From: CAZCFB01 sp964511535
Lineage (GTDB): Bacteria; Myxococcota_A; Polyangia; GCA-2747355; CAZCFB01
Direction of reading: 5' to 3'
DNA length: 13,214 bases
Assembly: GCA_964511535.1 (NCBI GenBank)
Contig: CAZEFW010000199.1
Coordinates: forward strand, 1 to 13,214
Shown here piece by piece: positions 1 through 6,873 of this stretch. The notes beneath the pieces are model-generated. The model was not told the origin of the DNA. It worked only from the letters and a program-made list of their open reading frames with translations, and searched no databases. Made by a program: the position numbers and the translations under genes. Position 1 is the first letter of the stretch; each line of letters begins with the position of its first letter.

Positions 1-141
1 CAGGCGGTCCAGCGCCTCGCCGGGCCCCTGCTCCAGCGGCATCACGGTGTTCAACCGCAGCCCTGCCACCAACGGGTGGGCGCACACCTCCTCGAGGAAG
101 TCAGCGTAAGGCGGCGCGGTGACGATGGCTTTGACCTTCAT
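1..141 (-). CDS. Unrecognised protein, N-terminal 47 residues (cut by window edge)
   Basis: The reading frame starts at ATG 141-139 and runs open to base 1. It begins MKVKAIVTAPPY and continues with an HPLVAGLRLNT segment. A ribosome-binding site (GGAAGGAG) lies 9 bases before the ATG, which supports the start. The gene follows the VWA gene by 43 bases on the same strand, so it is probably the third gene of the operon with the NadM-like and VWA genes. There is no signal peptide, so a cytosolic protein is likely. The beginning (a short hydrophobic strand, then a helix, then another strand) would fit an alpha/beta fold. I do not recognise the family from 47 residues and assign no function. The coding call is fairly secure because of the ribosome-binding site, the codon use and the operon position. 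Confidence 0.7.
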   Translation of the reverse strand, partial: MKVKAIVTAPPYADFLEEVCAHPLVAGLRLNTVMPLEQGPGEALDRL

Positions 142-184
142 GTCAGCCCTCTCCTTCCGTCAACGCCATCCTCCATGACGAGAT

Positions 185-1162
185 CTAGATTTCCAGCGTC
201 GCGGCACAGAACTCGCATTTAAAGCGGCCCACCGCGGCCAGGGGGATGGGGCCGTGACACTTGGGGCACTCCAGCACCCGCGGGCCGTGGCGCTCCACCC
301 ATCGCGACACCTGCTCCACCGTGTCCTGATCCTGGCGCGCCAGCAGGTTGATCCGGAAGTCGTCCAGCTGCCCCCAGGCCCGGGCCACCAGCCCCATGGC
401 GTAGTCCACCGCCCGCGGCTCCTCCTCGATGCGGATCACCCGGTCGTCGCCCACCGCCTCCTGCCACTGCTTCTCGATGGCGTCACCCGGGCGGCCGGTG
501 GGCCGGCGCAGGAACCATGTGTTCCAGCTCTCGGTCACCTGATGCCAGGAGCGCATGGCGTCGGCGTCCTCCTGGGTCGGGATGCCGAGGATCCCCTGCA
601 GCGCCTTGCGGGACACCACCGGGTGCATGGCCGCGTCGCCGAACACGATGAGGAATGGCTTGCGCGCGTTGGGGGTGAAGACCCGGTTCTGGATGTACCA
701 GGCCAGCAGCCCGTAGCTCTCGGGCATGTCGCCGCCGCCGCCCTCGCCGTACAGCCCCTTGAGGCGGTCCTCCAGATCGAAGCCGCTGGCGAAGTCGGTG
801 ACCTGCATGGGCCACTGGTCGCAGTGCTCGTCGCCGAACGCGATGAATGTGAGCTCCAGGTCATCGCGGTAAGCAGACAGCGTGTTGTACAGCAGGGGCA
901 GGCGGTCGAAGATCTCGAACGGCCAGTTGGCCATGGATCCGGTGACATCCACGGCGATGATCATCGGGTTCTTGGAGTCGGATCGCACCGTCTTGCGCGG
1001 GTCGGTGAGCTGGGTGTTGGGCCGCCCTTTCTGCTCGTAGGTGCGCGGCCCGGCGGCGCGCGCGCGGGAGGCGGCCTTGCTGCGCTTCTCCTTGCCCTTC
1101 TCGCCGTAGTCGTACTTCGCCTCGCCGTACCAGGAGGAGGGGTCCTCGTCCCAACCGTACAT
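185..1162 (-). CDS. VWA-domain protein with C-terminal zinc ribbon
   Basis: This 325-residue cytosolic protein has no signal peptide or membrane segment. Residues 1-65 are a charged, low-complexity N-terminus rich in Lys/Arg/Gly. The VWA fold starts near residue 66. Its metal-ion-dependent adhesion (MIDAS) motif reads D72-V-T74-G-S76, a Thr variant of DxSxS. Further motifs are an FGD at 109-111 and a Gly-rich GGGGD-x-PE stretch at 141-148, typical of VWA proteins of the GGxDxPE type. The last 30 residues form a zinc ribbon with C299/C302 and C316/C319. VWA domains usually mediate metal-dependent protein contacts, so a scaffold or regulatory role is inferred; no enzyme activity is visible. The start is supported by AAAGGAG six bases before the ATG. 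The gene lies 3 bases behind the NadM-like gene, so the two are probably translationally coupled. Confidence 0.88.
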   Translation of the reverse strand: MYGWDEDPSSWYGEAKYDYGEKGKEKRSKAASRARAAGPRTYEQKGRPNTQLTDPRKTVRSDSKNPMIIAVDVTGSMANWPFEIFDRLPLLYNTLSAYRDDLELTFIAFGDEHCDQWPMQVTDFASGFDLEDRLKGLYGEGGGGDMPESYGLLAWYIQNRVFTPNARKPFLIVFGDAAMHPVVSRKALQGILGIPTQEDADAMRSWHQVTESWNTWFLRRPTGRPGDAIEKQWQEAVGDDRVIRIEEEPRAVDYAMGLVARAWGQLDDFRINLLARQDQDTVEQVSRWVERHGPRVLECPKCHGPIPLAAVGRFKCEFCAATLEI

Positions 1163-1165
1163 GGT

Positions 1166-1780
1166 TCACTCCTTTGTCGAATCGTCGCCGGTGGAGCCGT
1201 ATCTTGACCCGGCCTCTTCCCGGTGGCGAGTGATGATTTTGTCGCCAAACTCCCGCCGCAGGCGCTCCACGAGCCCCCCCGCGCGCAGCTGCCGGGCCAC
1301 CTCCGGCGGCACCAGCCTGGCCCAGTCGTCACCCCGTGCCATGGCCACCCGCGCGAGGGTCCCGCTGATGGGCGCGCGCTCGTCAGGCGGCACGAAGTGG
1401 ATCGGGTGGACCACGGGCCAGAAGGCCGCCACCAGGTCGCGCACCCAGACGTTGGCGGTGACGAACAGGTCGAGCGGGCCAAACAGCTCCCGGACCATCT
1501 CGGCCCAGCGCGGTCCGTCGCCAAGGTCGGGCACCTCCAGTACCTGGACATGCTCGGCCTCGCCCAGCACCAGGCCGATGCAGCGCGCGGTCTCGGCAGC
1601 GGTGAAGGGGTTGGCCGCGTTGTAGCGGTTGGAGCTGCCGATGCCGATGACCACCTGCTCTGATCGGTCGCGCAGGCCGCGCAGGATGGCCGCGTGCACC
1701 CGGTGCACTGGCCGCCAGCGGGCCACCATGCCCACCCGCCCCAGGGGGCCAGGGGGAGGCTCTTTCAGGATCGGGCTCAT
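1166..1780 (-). CDS. NadM-type nicotinamide-nucleotide adenylyltransferase-like protein
   Basis: This 204-residue cytosolic protein belongs to the HxGH nucleotidyltransferase superfamily. Four blocks match the NadM/NMNAT family, which joins NMN and ATP to give NAD+: the ATP-binding strand ending in RWRPVHRVH (residues 21-29, a variant of the usual GRFQPxHxGH), GSSNRYNAANPFTAAE (48-63), VTAN (107-110) and ISGTLAR (138-144). ISGTLAR is followed by MARGDDWARLVP, as in the 'ISGTxxR...GDDWxxLVP' end of NadM. The Gly of the HxGH motif is Val28 here, which is unusual, so the exact substrate is uncertain. The ATG at 1780 gives a short N-terminal extension before the conserved strand; a GTG at codon 16 is an alternative start. 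It is the first gene of the minus-strand operon and diverges from the sulfatase-like gene. Confidence 0.85.
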   Translation of the reverse strand: MSPILKEPPPGPLGRVGMVARWRPVHRVHAAILRGLRDRSEQVVIGIGSSNRYNAANPFTAAETARCIGLVLGEAEHVQVLEVPDLGDGPRWAEMVRELFGPLDLFVTANVWVRDLVAAFWPVVHPIHFVPPDERAPISGTLARVAMARGDDWARLVPPEVARQLRAGGLVERLRREFGDKIITRHREEAGSRYGSTGDDSTKE

Positions 1781-1812
1781 GGCTGCGACAGATAATAGAG
1801 TACATTTTGCTC
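1781..1812. promoter_or_regulatory. 32-base divergent intergenic region
   Basis: Only 32 bases separate the ATG of the minus-strand NadM-like gene (1780) from the ATG of the plus-strand sulfatase-like gene (1813). The stretch is clearly AT-richer than its surroundings and contains GATAAT (1791-1796), a possible plus-strand -10 element, and TATTAT on the minus strand over 1792-1797. I found no convincing -35 element on either strand and no good ribosome-binding site for the plus-strand gene. Promoters probably overlap each other or extend into the coding sequences. Confidence 0.35.
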
Positions 1813-4056
1813 ATGCGGAGATGGATCATCTGCGCCGCCGCGCTGGCCGCAGTGTCGGGCGGGTGCAAGGAGCGCTCGCCGGGCAAGCCGGCCGCGCGCG
1901 CGGCCCCGGCGCGGCCCCCCAGCCCTGCCCCGGCGCGCTGGCACGCGGTCCGGTCCCTGGCGCTCGAGGCGCCGCGGGCGGAGCTGGACCGGGGCGGCGT
2001 GGTGGTGGACCTTGGCGCCGCAGATCAGCACAAGTACACCCGGGGCGGCTGGCACACGGGCTGGGGCGAGTCCGGCCGGGACGGCCAGACCACATACCTC
2101 CAGGCGGAGCGCCTGGGCGTGCTCGCCTTTCACCTGTGGCAGCCCGGCGTGGGGCAGGTCCTGCTCCGGGTCAGGGCCACGGGAGGTGACGCTCGCTGGC
2201 GGGTGAAGATCCGCGGCAAGCCGGCGGGGGCGTTCACCGCGAGGGCTGCCTGGTCCGTGCAGACCCTCGAGCTGGCCGCGCCGCTGCAGTGGGGCCGCCA
2301 CCTGGTGCGGCTCGAGCGGGTGGCCGGCGAGGACGCGCCTGCGGGGCCGCTGCAGGTGGACTGGATCTGGCTGAAGCGGGGCGGCGATCCCGCGGCGCCG
2401 CCGTCGCTGCAGCGGGTCGCCACCCGGCGCCACCCCGATCCGCGCCGCGCGCTGGTGGGGGATCCACCGCGCACCCTGAGCTACTACCTGACCGTGCCGC
2501 CGGGGGCGTCCCTCGGCTTCAGCCACGCCGCCACCATCCCCGCGCGATTCGAGGTGAAGATCGCGCTGGACGGGGCGCCGGCCCGGAGCCTCTTTCGGGC
2601 CACCGCGGGGAAAAAATGGAAGCGGGCGCGGGTGGGCCTCGGCCGGTTCGCCGGCAAGGTGGTGCGCCTGGACCTGATCACCACCGCCGCCGGGCAGGGC
2701 GGCCGCGCCTCCTGGGGCGAGCCAGCCGTGGTGAGGCCGGGACCCGGACCGGACCGGCGGCGGCCCCTGCGCAGGCCCCGCAACGTGATCCATGTGCTGG
2801 TGGACGCGGCCAGGCAGGATCGGTTCAGCACCTTCAACCCGGCCTCACCCGTGGCCACGCCGGGCCTGGACGCGCTGGCCCGGGAGGGTACGGCCTACGG
2901 CGCGGCCTACGCCAACGCCAACTGGACCCTGCCTTCGGTGGCCAGCATCTTCAGCGGCCGCTACCCCCACACCATCGCGCCCGAGGGACAGCTCAGCCGG
3001 GTACCCGACGCCGTGCCGCTGCTGCCCGAGATCCTGCAGTCGCGCGGCCTGGCCACCGCCGCCTTCGCGGGCAACATCTTCATCTCCCGGGCCTTCGGAC
3101 TGCACCGGGGCTGGGACCAGCTGCAACAGAGCCAGAGCGAGGACGCCAGCCCCGACGGCGAGGTGCTGTTGCAAGGCGCCCTGAGCTGGCTGCGCGCGCG
3201 CCGCAAGGGCCGCGAGCCGTTTTACCTCTACGTCCACACCATGGAGCCCCATGGTCCCTACCGGCGGCACCAGGGGATCACCGAGAAGTATCAGAAGACG
3301 CCGTACGAGGGGCCCTACAGCGACCGCCTCGAAAACGACCAGGTGGAGGCGGTCAAGCGGGGAGCGTTGAAGCTCAAGGCCGCGGACCGGCGCCAGGTCG
3401 AGGCCCTGTACCACGGCGAGGTGGCGTACCACGACGGCCTGCTCGCCCGGTTCCTGGACGAGGTCAAGGCGCTGGGGCTGCTGGAGTCGACCCTGGTGAT
3501 CTTCAGCAACGACCACGGCGAGGAGCTGTTCGACCGCGGCCGCCTGGGCCACGGGCACACCCTGTACGAGGAGCTGATCCGGGCGCCCCTGGTGCTGCGC
3601 TTCCCGCCGATCTTTGGCCGGGGCAAGCGGGTTGACCGGCCGGTGGAGCTGGTGGACCTGGCGCCCACCGTCCTCGACGCCCTGGGCATGGCTCCCGTGG
3701 CCGGCATGCACGGCCTGCCCCTTCGGAGGGCCACGGACCCGGCCCTGCCCTGGGCGCCGGTGGTGGTGCCCGGCCCCGAGTGGGCCGTTCGCGTGGGCCG
3801 GTACAAGCTGGTGCAGCGGGCCGGCGAGGCGCGGCTGCACGACCTGGTGCGCGATCCCGGGGAGAAAAACGATCTGCACCGCTCGTCCTACGTGGCCCGC
3901 CGCGCGTGCGAGGTCTACCTCGGCGAGGCCATGGCCACGCCGGCCAAGGCCGCGCGCCTCTCGGGTGCGGCCACCTATCGGCCCGTGCGCGGGGGCGAGA
4001 TTAAGCTGGACCCGAAGGTGCGGGCCAAGCTGGAAGCCCTTGGATATATCCAATAG
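1813..4056 (+). CDS. Sulfatase/alkaline-phosphatase-superfamily lipoprotein with Thr at the nucleophile site
   Basis: This 747-residue protein has an N-terminal export signal ending in VSGGC18, a loose lipobox, then an Ala/Pro-rich linker. Residues ~55-200 and ~215-310 look like two jelly-roll, carbohydrate-binding-like domains. The sulfatase domain starts at ~324: metal-site motif VDAARQD (D331, R334), then NWTLPSVASIFSGRYP (370-385), MEPHGPY (477-483), NDHGEEL (D567, H568) and GHGH (579-582). It ends in the usual EALGYI. True sulfatases carry Cys or Ser in C/S-x-P-S-R, modified to formylglycine. Here the position is T372 and the Arg is V376. Thr nucleophiles are known in phospho- and phosphoglycerol transferases of this superfamily, so a phosphoester substrate is at least as likely as a sulfate ester. 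ATG 1813 is chosen over TTG 1807. The next gene starts 13 bases downstream. Confidence 0.88.
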   Translation: MRRWIICAAALAAVSGGCKERSPGKPAARAAPARPPSPAPARWHAVRSLALEAPRAELDRGGVVVDLGAADQHKYTRGGWHTGWGESGRDGQTTYLQAERLGVLAFHLWQPGVGQVLLRVRATGGDARWRVKIRGKPAGAFTARAAWSVQTLELAAPLQWGRHLVRLERVAGEDAPAGPLQVDWIWLKRGGDPAAPPSLQRVATRRHPDPRRALVGDPPRTLSYYLTVPPGASLGFSHAATIPARFEVKIALDGAPARSLFRATAGKKWKRARVGLGRFAGKVVRLDLITTAAGQGGRASWGEPAVVRPGPGPDRRRPLRRPRNVIHVLVDAARQDRFSTFNPASPVATPGLDALAREGTAYGAAYANANWTLPSVASIFSGRYPHTIAPEGQLSRVPDAVPLLPEILQSRGLATAAFAGNIFISRAFGLHRGWDQLQQSQSEDASPDGEVLLQGALSWLRARRKGREPFYLYVHTMEPHGPYRRHQGITEKYQKTPYEGPYSDRLENDQVEAVKRGALKLKAADRRQVEALYHGEVAYHDGLLARFLDEVKALGLLESTLVIFSNDHGEELFDRGRLGHGHTLYEELIRAPLVLRFPPIFGRGKRVDRPVELVDLAPTVLDALGMAPVAGMHGLPLRRATDPALPWAPVVVPGPEWAVRVGRYKLVQRAGEARLHDLVRDPGEKNDLHRSSYVARRACEVYLGEAMATPAKAARLSGAATYRPVRGGEIKLDPKVRAKLEALGYIQ

Positions 4057-4069
4057 ACTCGGGGCTGTG

Positions 4070-5647
4070 ATGAGACCATTTCTCGCAGTGATTCTTGTCC
4101 TCGTCCCGGCGGGCTGCTTCGATCCCCAGCTCGACCAGGGCGCCTTCAGCTGCGGCGGTGGGGAGGCCTGCCCCGCGGACCACGAGTGCAAGCCCGCCGG
4201 CCCCGACGGCAAGCAGATCTGCGTCGAGAAGGGCAGCGGACCTGACGGCCCCGCGCCGGACCTGGGCGTGGCCGACCAGAGCCCCTCGGACTTTGCCCCT
4301 CCCGACACCCAGAAGTGGTGCCCCAACGGCAAGATCGATCCTGGCGAAGAATGCGAGGGCGCCAAGCTCAACGGGCAGACCTGCGTCACCAAGAAGTGGA
4401 CCGGCGGCACCCTGGCCTGCAACGCCGCGTGCAGGTTCGACTACAAGGGTTGTTACCTGGTGGCCCCGGACCCGGCGCATACCCTGGCCAGCCCCACCTA
4501 CGGCATCGTGCAGGCCGCCGAGCTGGCGCCGGGCCCGGCCGCGCAGGTGCTGTCGGTGTACCCAACCGGAAAATCCCACGTGGGGAACAAGGACATCGCG
4601 GCGCGACTGCTCGGGGTAAGCACCGCCGGCCTGATATCTCCTGGCCTGAAGATTGACGTGACCTCGGCGGTCAACGACCAGGGCATGCCGGCCGCCGCCT
4701 TCGACGGCAAGAGCAAGTACCTGGTGGTGTGGTCCGACGCCCGCGCCGACAAGACAGATTATGAGCTTTACGGCCTCCTCCTCGGGATCGATGGTGCCGT
4801 AACCCCGGGCATGACGGGCGGGATCAAGCTCATGACCGCCACCGGCAACCAGAGCAACGTCGCCGTGGTCCGCATCGCCACCGGCTGGCTGGTGGTGTGG
4901 GAGGACGCGCGCGCCATAACGACCTCCGGCATCGACATTCGCGGCACGGTCTTCGACGACAAGCTCGACCCGGTAAAGAACAAGACCGACTTCGTCATCT
5001 CCGGCGCCGCCGGGAACCAGGTCGGCGTGCGCTTGGCCGCGGCCAACAACAGGGTCCAGGTGGTGTGGACCGACACCAGAGCCAAGCTGAGCACCTCTTT
5101 CGACATCTACGGACGGCAGCTGGACCACAAGGGCACCCTGCTCGGGACCAAGGACGGTGACATCATCGTCAATCAGAAGAACGGTCAGGCCGCGCCTGAC
5201 ATCGCCTTCGACGGCACCAACTGGCTCCTGGCCTGGCAGGACGACAGGAACCACGGCACCAAGTTCACGGGCACCGACATCTACATGGCGCGGCTCGGCC
5301 ACGCCAACGGCAAGCCGGTGAGCTCCGACATTGGCGGCGTGATGCTGTACAGCGGCCCGGCGGATCAGCGCAACGTCCGCGTGGCTTGCATCCCGGCCAT
5401 GAAGACCTGCCTCACCGCCTGGACCGACCTGCGCAACAAGAGCCCCAACCTGGGCGACATCTATGGCGCGCGGCTGGACATGTCCGGGTTCACGATCAGG
5501 GACAAGGCGGGCATCCCGCTGGTCAAGGCGGCCCGCGCCCAGGACCTGCCCGAGCTGTCGGCCAGAGGCGTTGCGTTTCAGCTGGTCTGGTCCACCAACG
5601 TCGCTCACAACGCCAGCCTGGTGGAGGCGGCCAGCGTGGTGCCCTGA
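4070..5647 (+). CDS. Cys-rich lipoprotein with six-repeat (56-residue) beta-propeller
   Basis: This 525-residue protein starts MRPFLAVILVLVPAGC, a probable lipoprotein signal with C16 as the lipidated residue. A Cys cluster follows (C28, C34, C40, C51), then a Pro/Asp linker. Next comes a second Cys-rich motif, CPNGKIDPGEEC with C105, C117, C121 and C128, which resembles the 'NGxxDxGEECD' repeats common in myxobacterial surface proteins. From ~200 a repeat appears with [V/A]WxDxR signatures at W221, W277, W333, W389 and W451 and a degenerate last copy at W507. Spacing is 56, 56, 56, 62 and 56 residues, fitting a six-bladed beta-propeller on the outer surface. Binding or adhesion is inferred; no catalytic motif is visible. 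GTG 4067 is an alternative start, and no strong ribosome-binding site is present, so translation may be coupled to the upstream gene. Confidence 0.85.
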   Translation: MRPFLAVILVLVPAGCFDPQLDQGAFSCGGGEACPADHECKPAGPDGKQICVEKGSGPDGPAPDLGVADQSPSDFAPPDTQKWCPNGKIDPGEECEGAKLNGQTCVTKKWTGGTLACNAACRFDYKGCYLVAPDPAHTLASPTYGIVQAAELAPGPAAQVLSVYPTGKSHVGNKDIAARLLGVSTAGLISPGLKIDVTSAVNDQGMPAAAFDGKSKYLVVWSDARADKTDYELYGLLLGIDGAVTPGMTGGIKLMTATGNQSNVAVVRIATGWLVVWEDARAITTSGIDIRGTVFDDKLDPVKNKTDFVISGAAGNQVGVRLAAANNRVQVVWTDTRAKLSTSFDIYGRQLDHKGTLLGTKDGDIIVNQKNGQAAPDIAFDGTNWLLAWQDDRNHGTKFTGTDIYMARLGHANGKPVSSDIGGVMLYSGPADQRNVRVACIPAMKTCLTAWTDLRNKSPNLGDIYGARLDMSGFTIRDKAGIPLVKAARAQDLPELSARGVAFQLVWSTNVAHNASLVEAASVVP

Positions 5648-5686
5648 CCGCCACCGCGCCGGCGCCTGCGAGGAGAGGATGACCTG

Positions 5687-6760
5687 ATGAAGCTGCTATA
5701 CGGCGTCGTGGGCGAGGGTATGGGCCACGCCACCCGCTCCCGCGTGGTGCTGGAGCACCTGCTGGCCGACGGCCACGAGGTGGAGATCATGGCCTCCTCG
5801 CGGGCGGCCGACTTCCTGTCAGCGCGCTTCCCCGAGGTGCATCGGATCCACGGGCTGCACATCGTCACCGACGACAACCGGGTGAAGAAGGCGCGCACCT
5901 TCCTGTCGAACCTGCTCAAGGGCGCCGTCTCGTTGCCAGGGCAGATCGAGGCGTACTTCAAGCTGCTGGAGGACTTCGAGCCCCAGGCGGTGATCAGCGA
6001 CTTCGAGTCGTGGACCTACCTGTTCGGCAAGGCCCACGGCTTGCCGGTGTTCTCCATCGACAACATGCAGGTGATCCACCGCTGCGACATCCCCGAGGAG
6101 CTGCTCAGGGGGCACCGCGCCGACTTCGAGCTGGCCCGCGCCTTCATCCAGGCCAAGCTGCCGCGCTGCGAGCACTACTTCATCACCACCTTCTTTCAGC
6201 CGCCCATCGGCCGCAAGCGCACCAGCCTGCACTTCCCGATCCTGCGGCCCGAGATCATCAGCGCCCCGGTGGAGCGGGGGGACCACCTGCTGGTGTACCA
6301 GACCGCCGAGGGCCACGAGGAGCTGGTGGAGGCGCTGGCCGGGTGCGGGCTGGAGTGCCGCGTCTACGGCATGCGGCGCGGCATCGAGCAGGAGCAGCGC
6401 GAGGGGACCCTGCGCTTCATGCCGTTCTCCGAGAAGGGCTTCATCCGCGACCTGGCCACCAGCCGCGCGGTGGTGACCGGCGGCGGCTTCACCCTCATGA
6501 GCGAGGCCGTGACCCTGCACAAGCCGGTGCTCTCGGTGCCCATCGAGGACCACTTCGAGCAGATCCTCAACGGCCGCTACCTGCAGCACATGGGCTACGG
6601 CCGCCACGCCGAGGAGGTGGACGGCGCTGCCCTGGGCGCGTTCCTGGAGGCGCTCCCGGACTGCGAAGCCGCCCTGGCTGAATACCACCACGACGGCAAC
6701 GAGGAGCTGTTCGCCGCCGTCAACGAGCACCTCGACCTGACGTCGGTGGGATATTACTAG
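5687..6760 (+). CDS. GT28/MurG-like glycosyltransferase (MJ1255/VC2487-like)
   Basis: This 357-residue cytosolic protein has the two-Rossmann (GT-B) layout. The N-terminal Gly loop is GEGMGHATRS (residues 9-18), the acceptor-side signature of MurG/GT28 enzymes. VISDFESW (102-109) marks the end of the N-terminal half. The C-terminal donor-binding half carries VTGGGFTLMSEA (263-274), then KPVLSVPIEDHFEQ (279-292). This order matches the 'GGG.....E....KP....P...QxE/EQ' sugar-nucleotide site. By family it transfers a sugar from a nucleotide donor to a lipid or other acceptor at the cytosolic face; the actual substrate cannot be read. The start is supported by AGGAGAGG 8-11 bases before the ATG. 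It follows the propeller lipoprotein by 39 bases, so it may be the last gene of a three-gene plus-strand operon. Confidence 0.87.
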   Translation: MKLLYGVVGEGMGHATRSRVVLEHLLADGHEVEIMASSRAADFLSARFPEVHRIHGLHIVTDDNRVKKARTFLSNLLKGAVSLPGQIEAYFKLLEDFEPQAVISDFESWTYLFGKAHGLPVFSIDNMQVIHRCDIPEELLRGHRADFELARAFIQAKLPRCEHYFITTFFQPPIGRKRTSLHFPILRPEIISAPVERGDHLLVYQTAEGHEELVEALAGCGLECRVYGMRRGIEQEQREGTLRFMPFSEKGFIRDLATSRAVVTGGGFTLMSEAVTLHKPVLSVPIEDHFEQILNGRYLQHMGYGRHAEEVDGAALGAFLEALPDCEAALAEYHHDGNEELFAAVNEHLDLTSVGYY

Positions 6761-6771
6761 CCCTCCGGAGT

Positions 6772-6862
6772 CGGGAGCCGGGAGCCGGCGAGCGAAGCGA
6801 GCCCAACACTCTCCCCTGAAGCCTGAAGCCCGAAGCCTGAAGCCGGCGAGCGAAGCGAGCCC
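6772..6862. repeat. Composite intergenic repeat: heptamer runs plus a 22-base tail, twice
   Basis: In the gap between two convergent genes, a 22-base unit (core GGCGAGCGAAGCGAGCCC) occurs exactly at 6783-6804 and 6841-6862. Each copy is preceded by a run of 7-base repeats ending in AGCC: two CGGGAGC units at 6772-6785, and four units TGAAGCC, TGAAGCC, CGAAGCC, TGAAGCC at 6817-6844. Within the tail, GAGCGAAGCGAG reads the same in both directions on one strand (a mirror repeat, not a palindrome). The second tail ends on the stop codon of the minus-strand peptidase gene. Confidence 0.85.
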
Positions 6863-6873
6863 TAAGGCTTCGG
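6830..6873. terminator. Possible bidirectional hairpin between convergent genes
   Basis: CCGAAGCC (6830-6837) can pair with GGCTTCGG (6866-6873) across a 28-base loop. CGAAGC at 6851-6856 can pair with GCTTCG at 6867-6872 across a 10-base loop instead. The right arm lies inside the last codons of the minus-strand peptidase gene. There is no T-run on either side, so this is a weak terminator candidate, and the pairing may simply be a by-product of the repeat. Confidence 0.25.

Noticed and set aside
2050..2066. TGGCAC resembling a second sigma-54 promoter
   Set aside because: The matching TTGC half at the required distance is missing and the site lies inside the sulfatase-like coding sequence.
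2289..3635. Long plus-strand frame of 448 codons inside the sulfatase-like gene
   Set aside because: It is a shadow frame in GC-rich DNA with Arg/Pro/Gly/Ala-rich composition and no recognisable motifs, whereas the other frame holds all sulfatase motifs.
3614..4069. Upstream extension of the propeller lipoprotein frame into the sulfatase-like gene
   Set aside because: The extension is Arg/Pro/Trp-rich shadow sequence; a proper lipoprotein signal begins at ATG 4070, so that start is used.
2845..4422. Long minus-strand frame of 525 codons opposite the sulfatase-like gene
   Set aside because: It lies antisense to a gene with clear catalytic motifs, has low-complexity Val/Gln/Leu/His content and no ribosome-binding site I can see.
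6772..6862. CRISPR-like direct repeats
   Set aside because: There are only two copies of a 22-base unit, separated by a short low-complexity heptamer run instead of a unique spacer.
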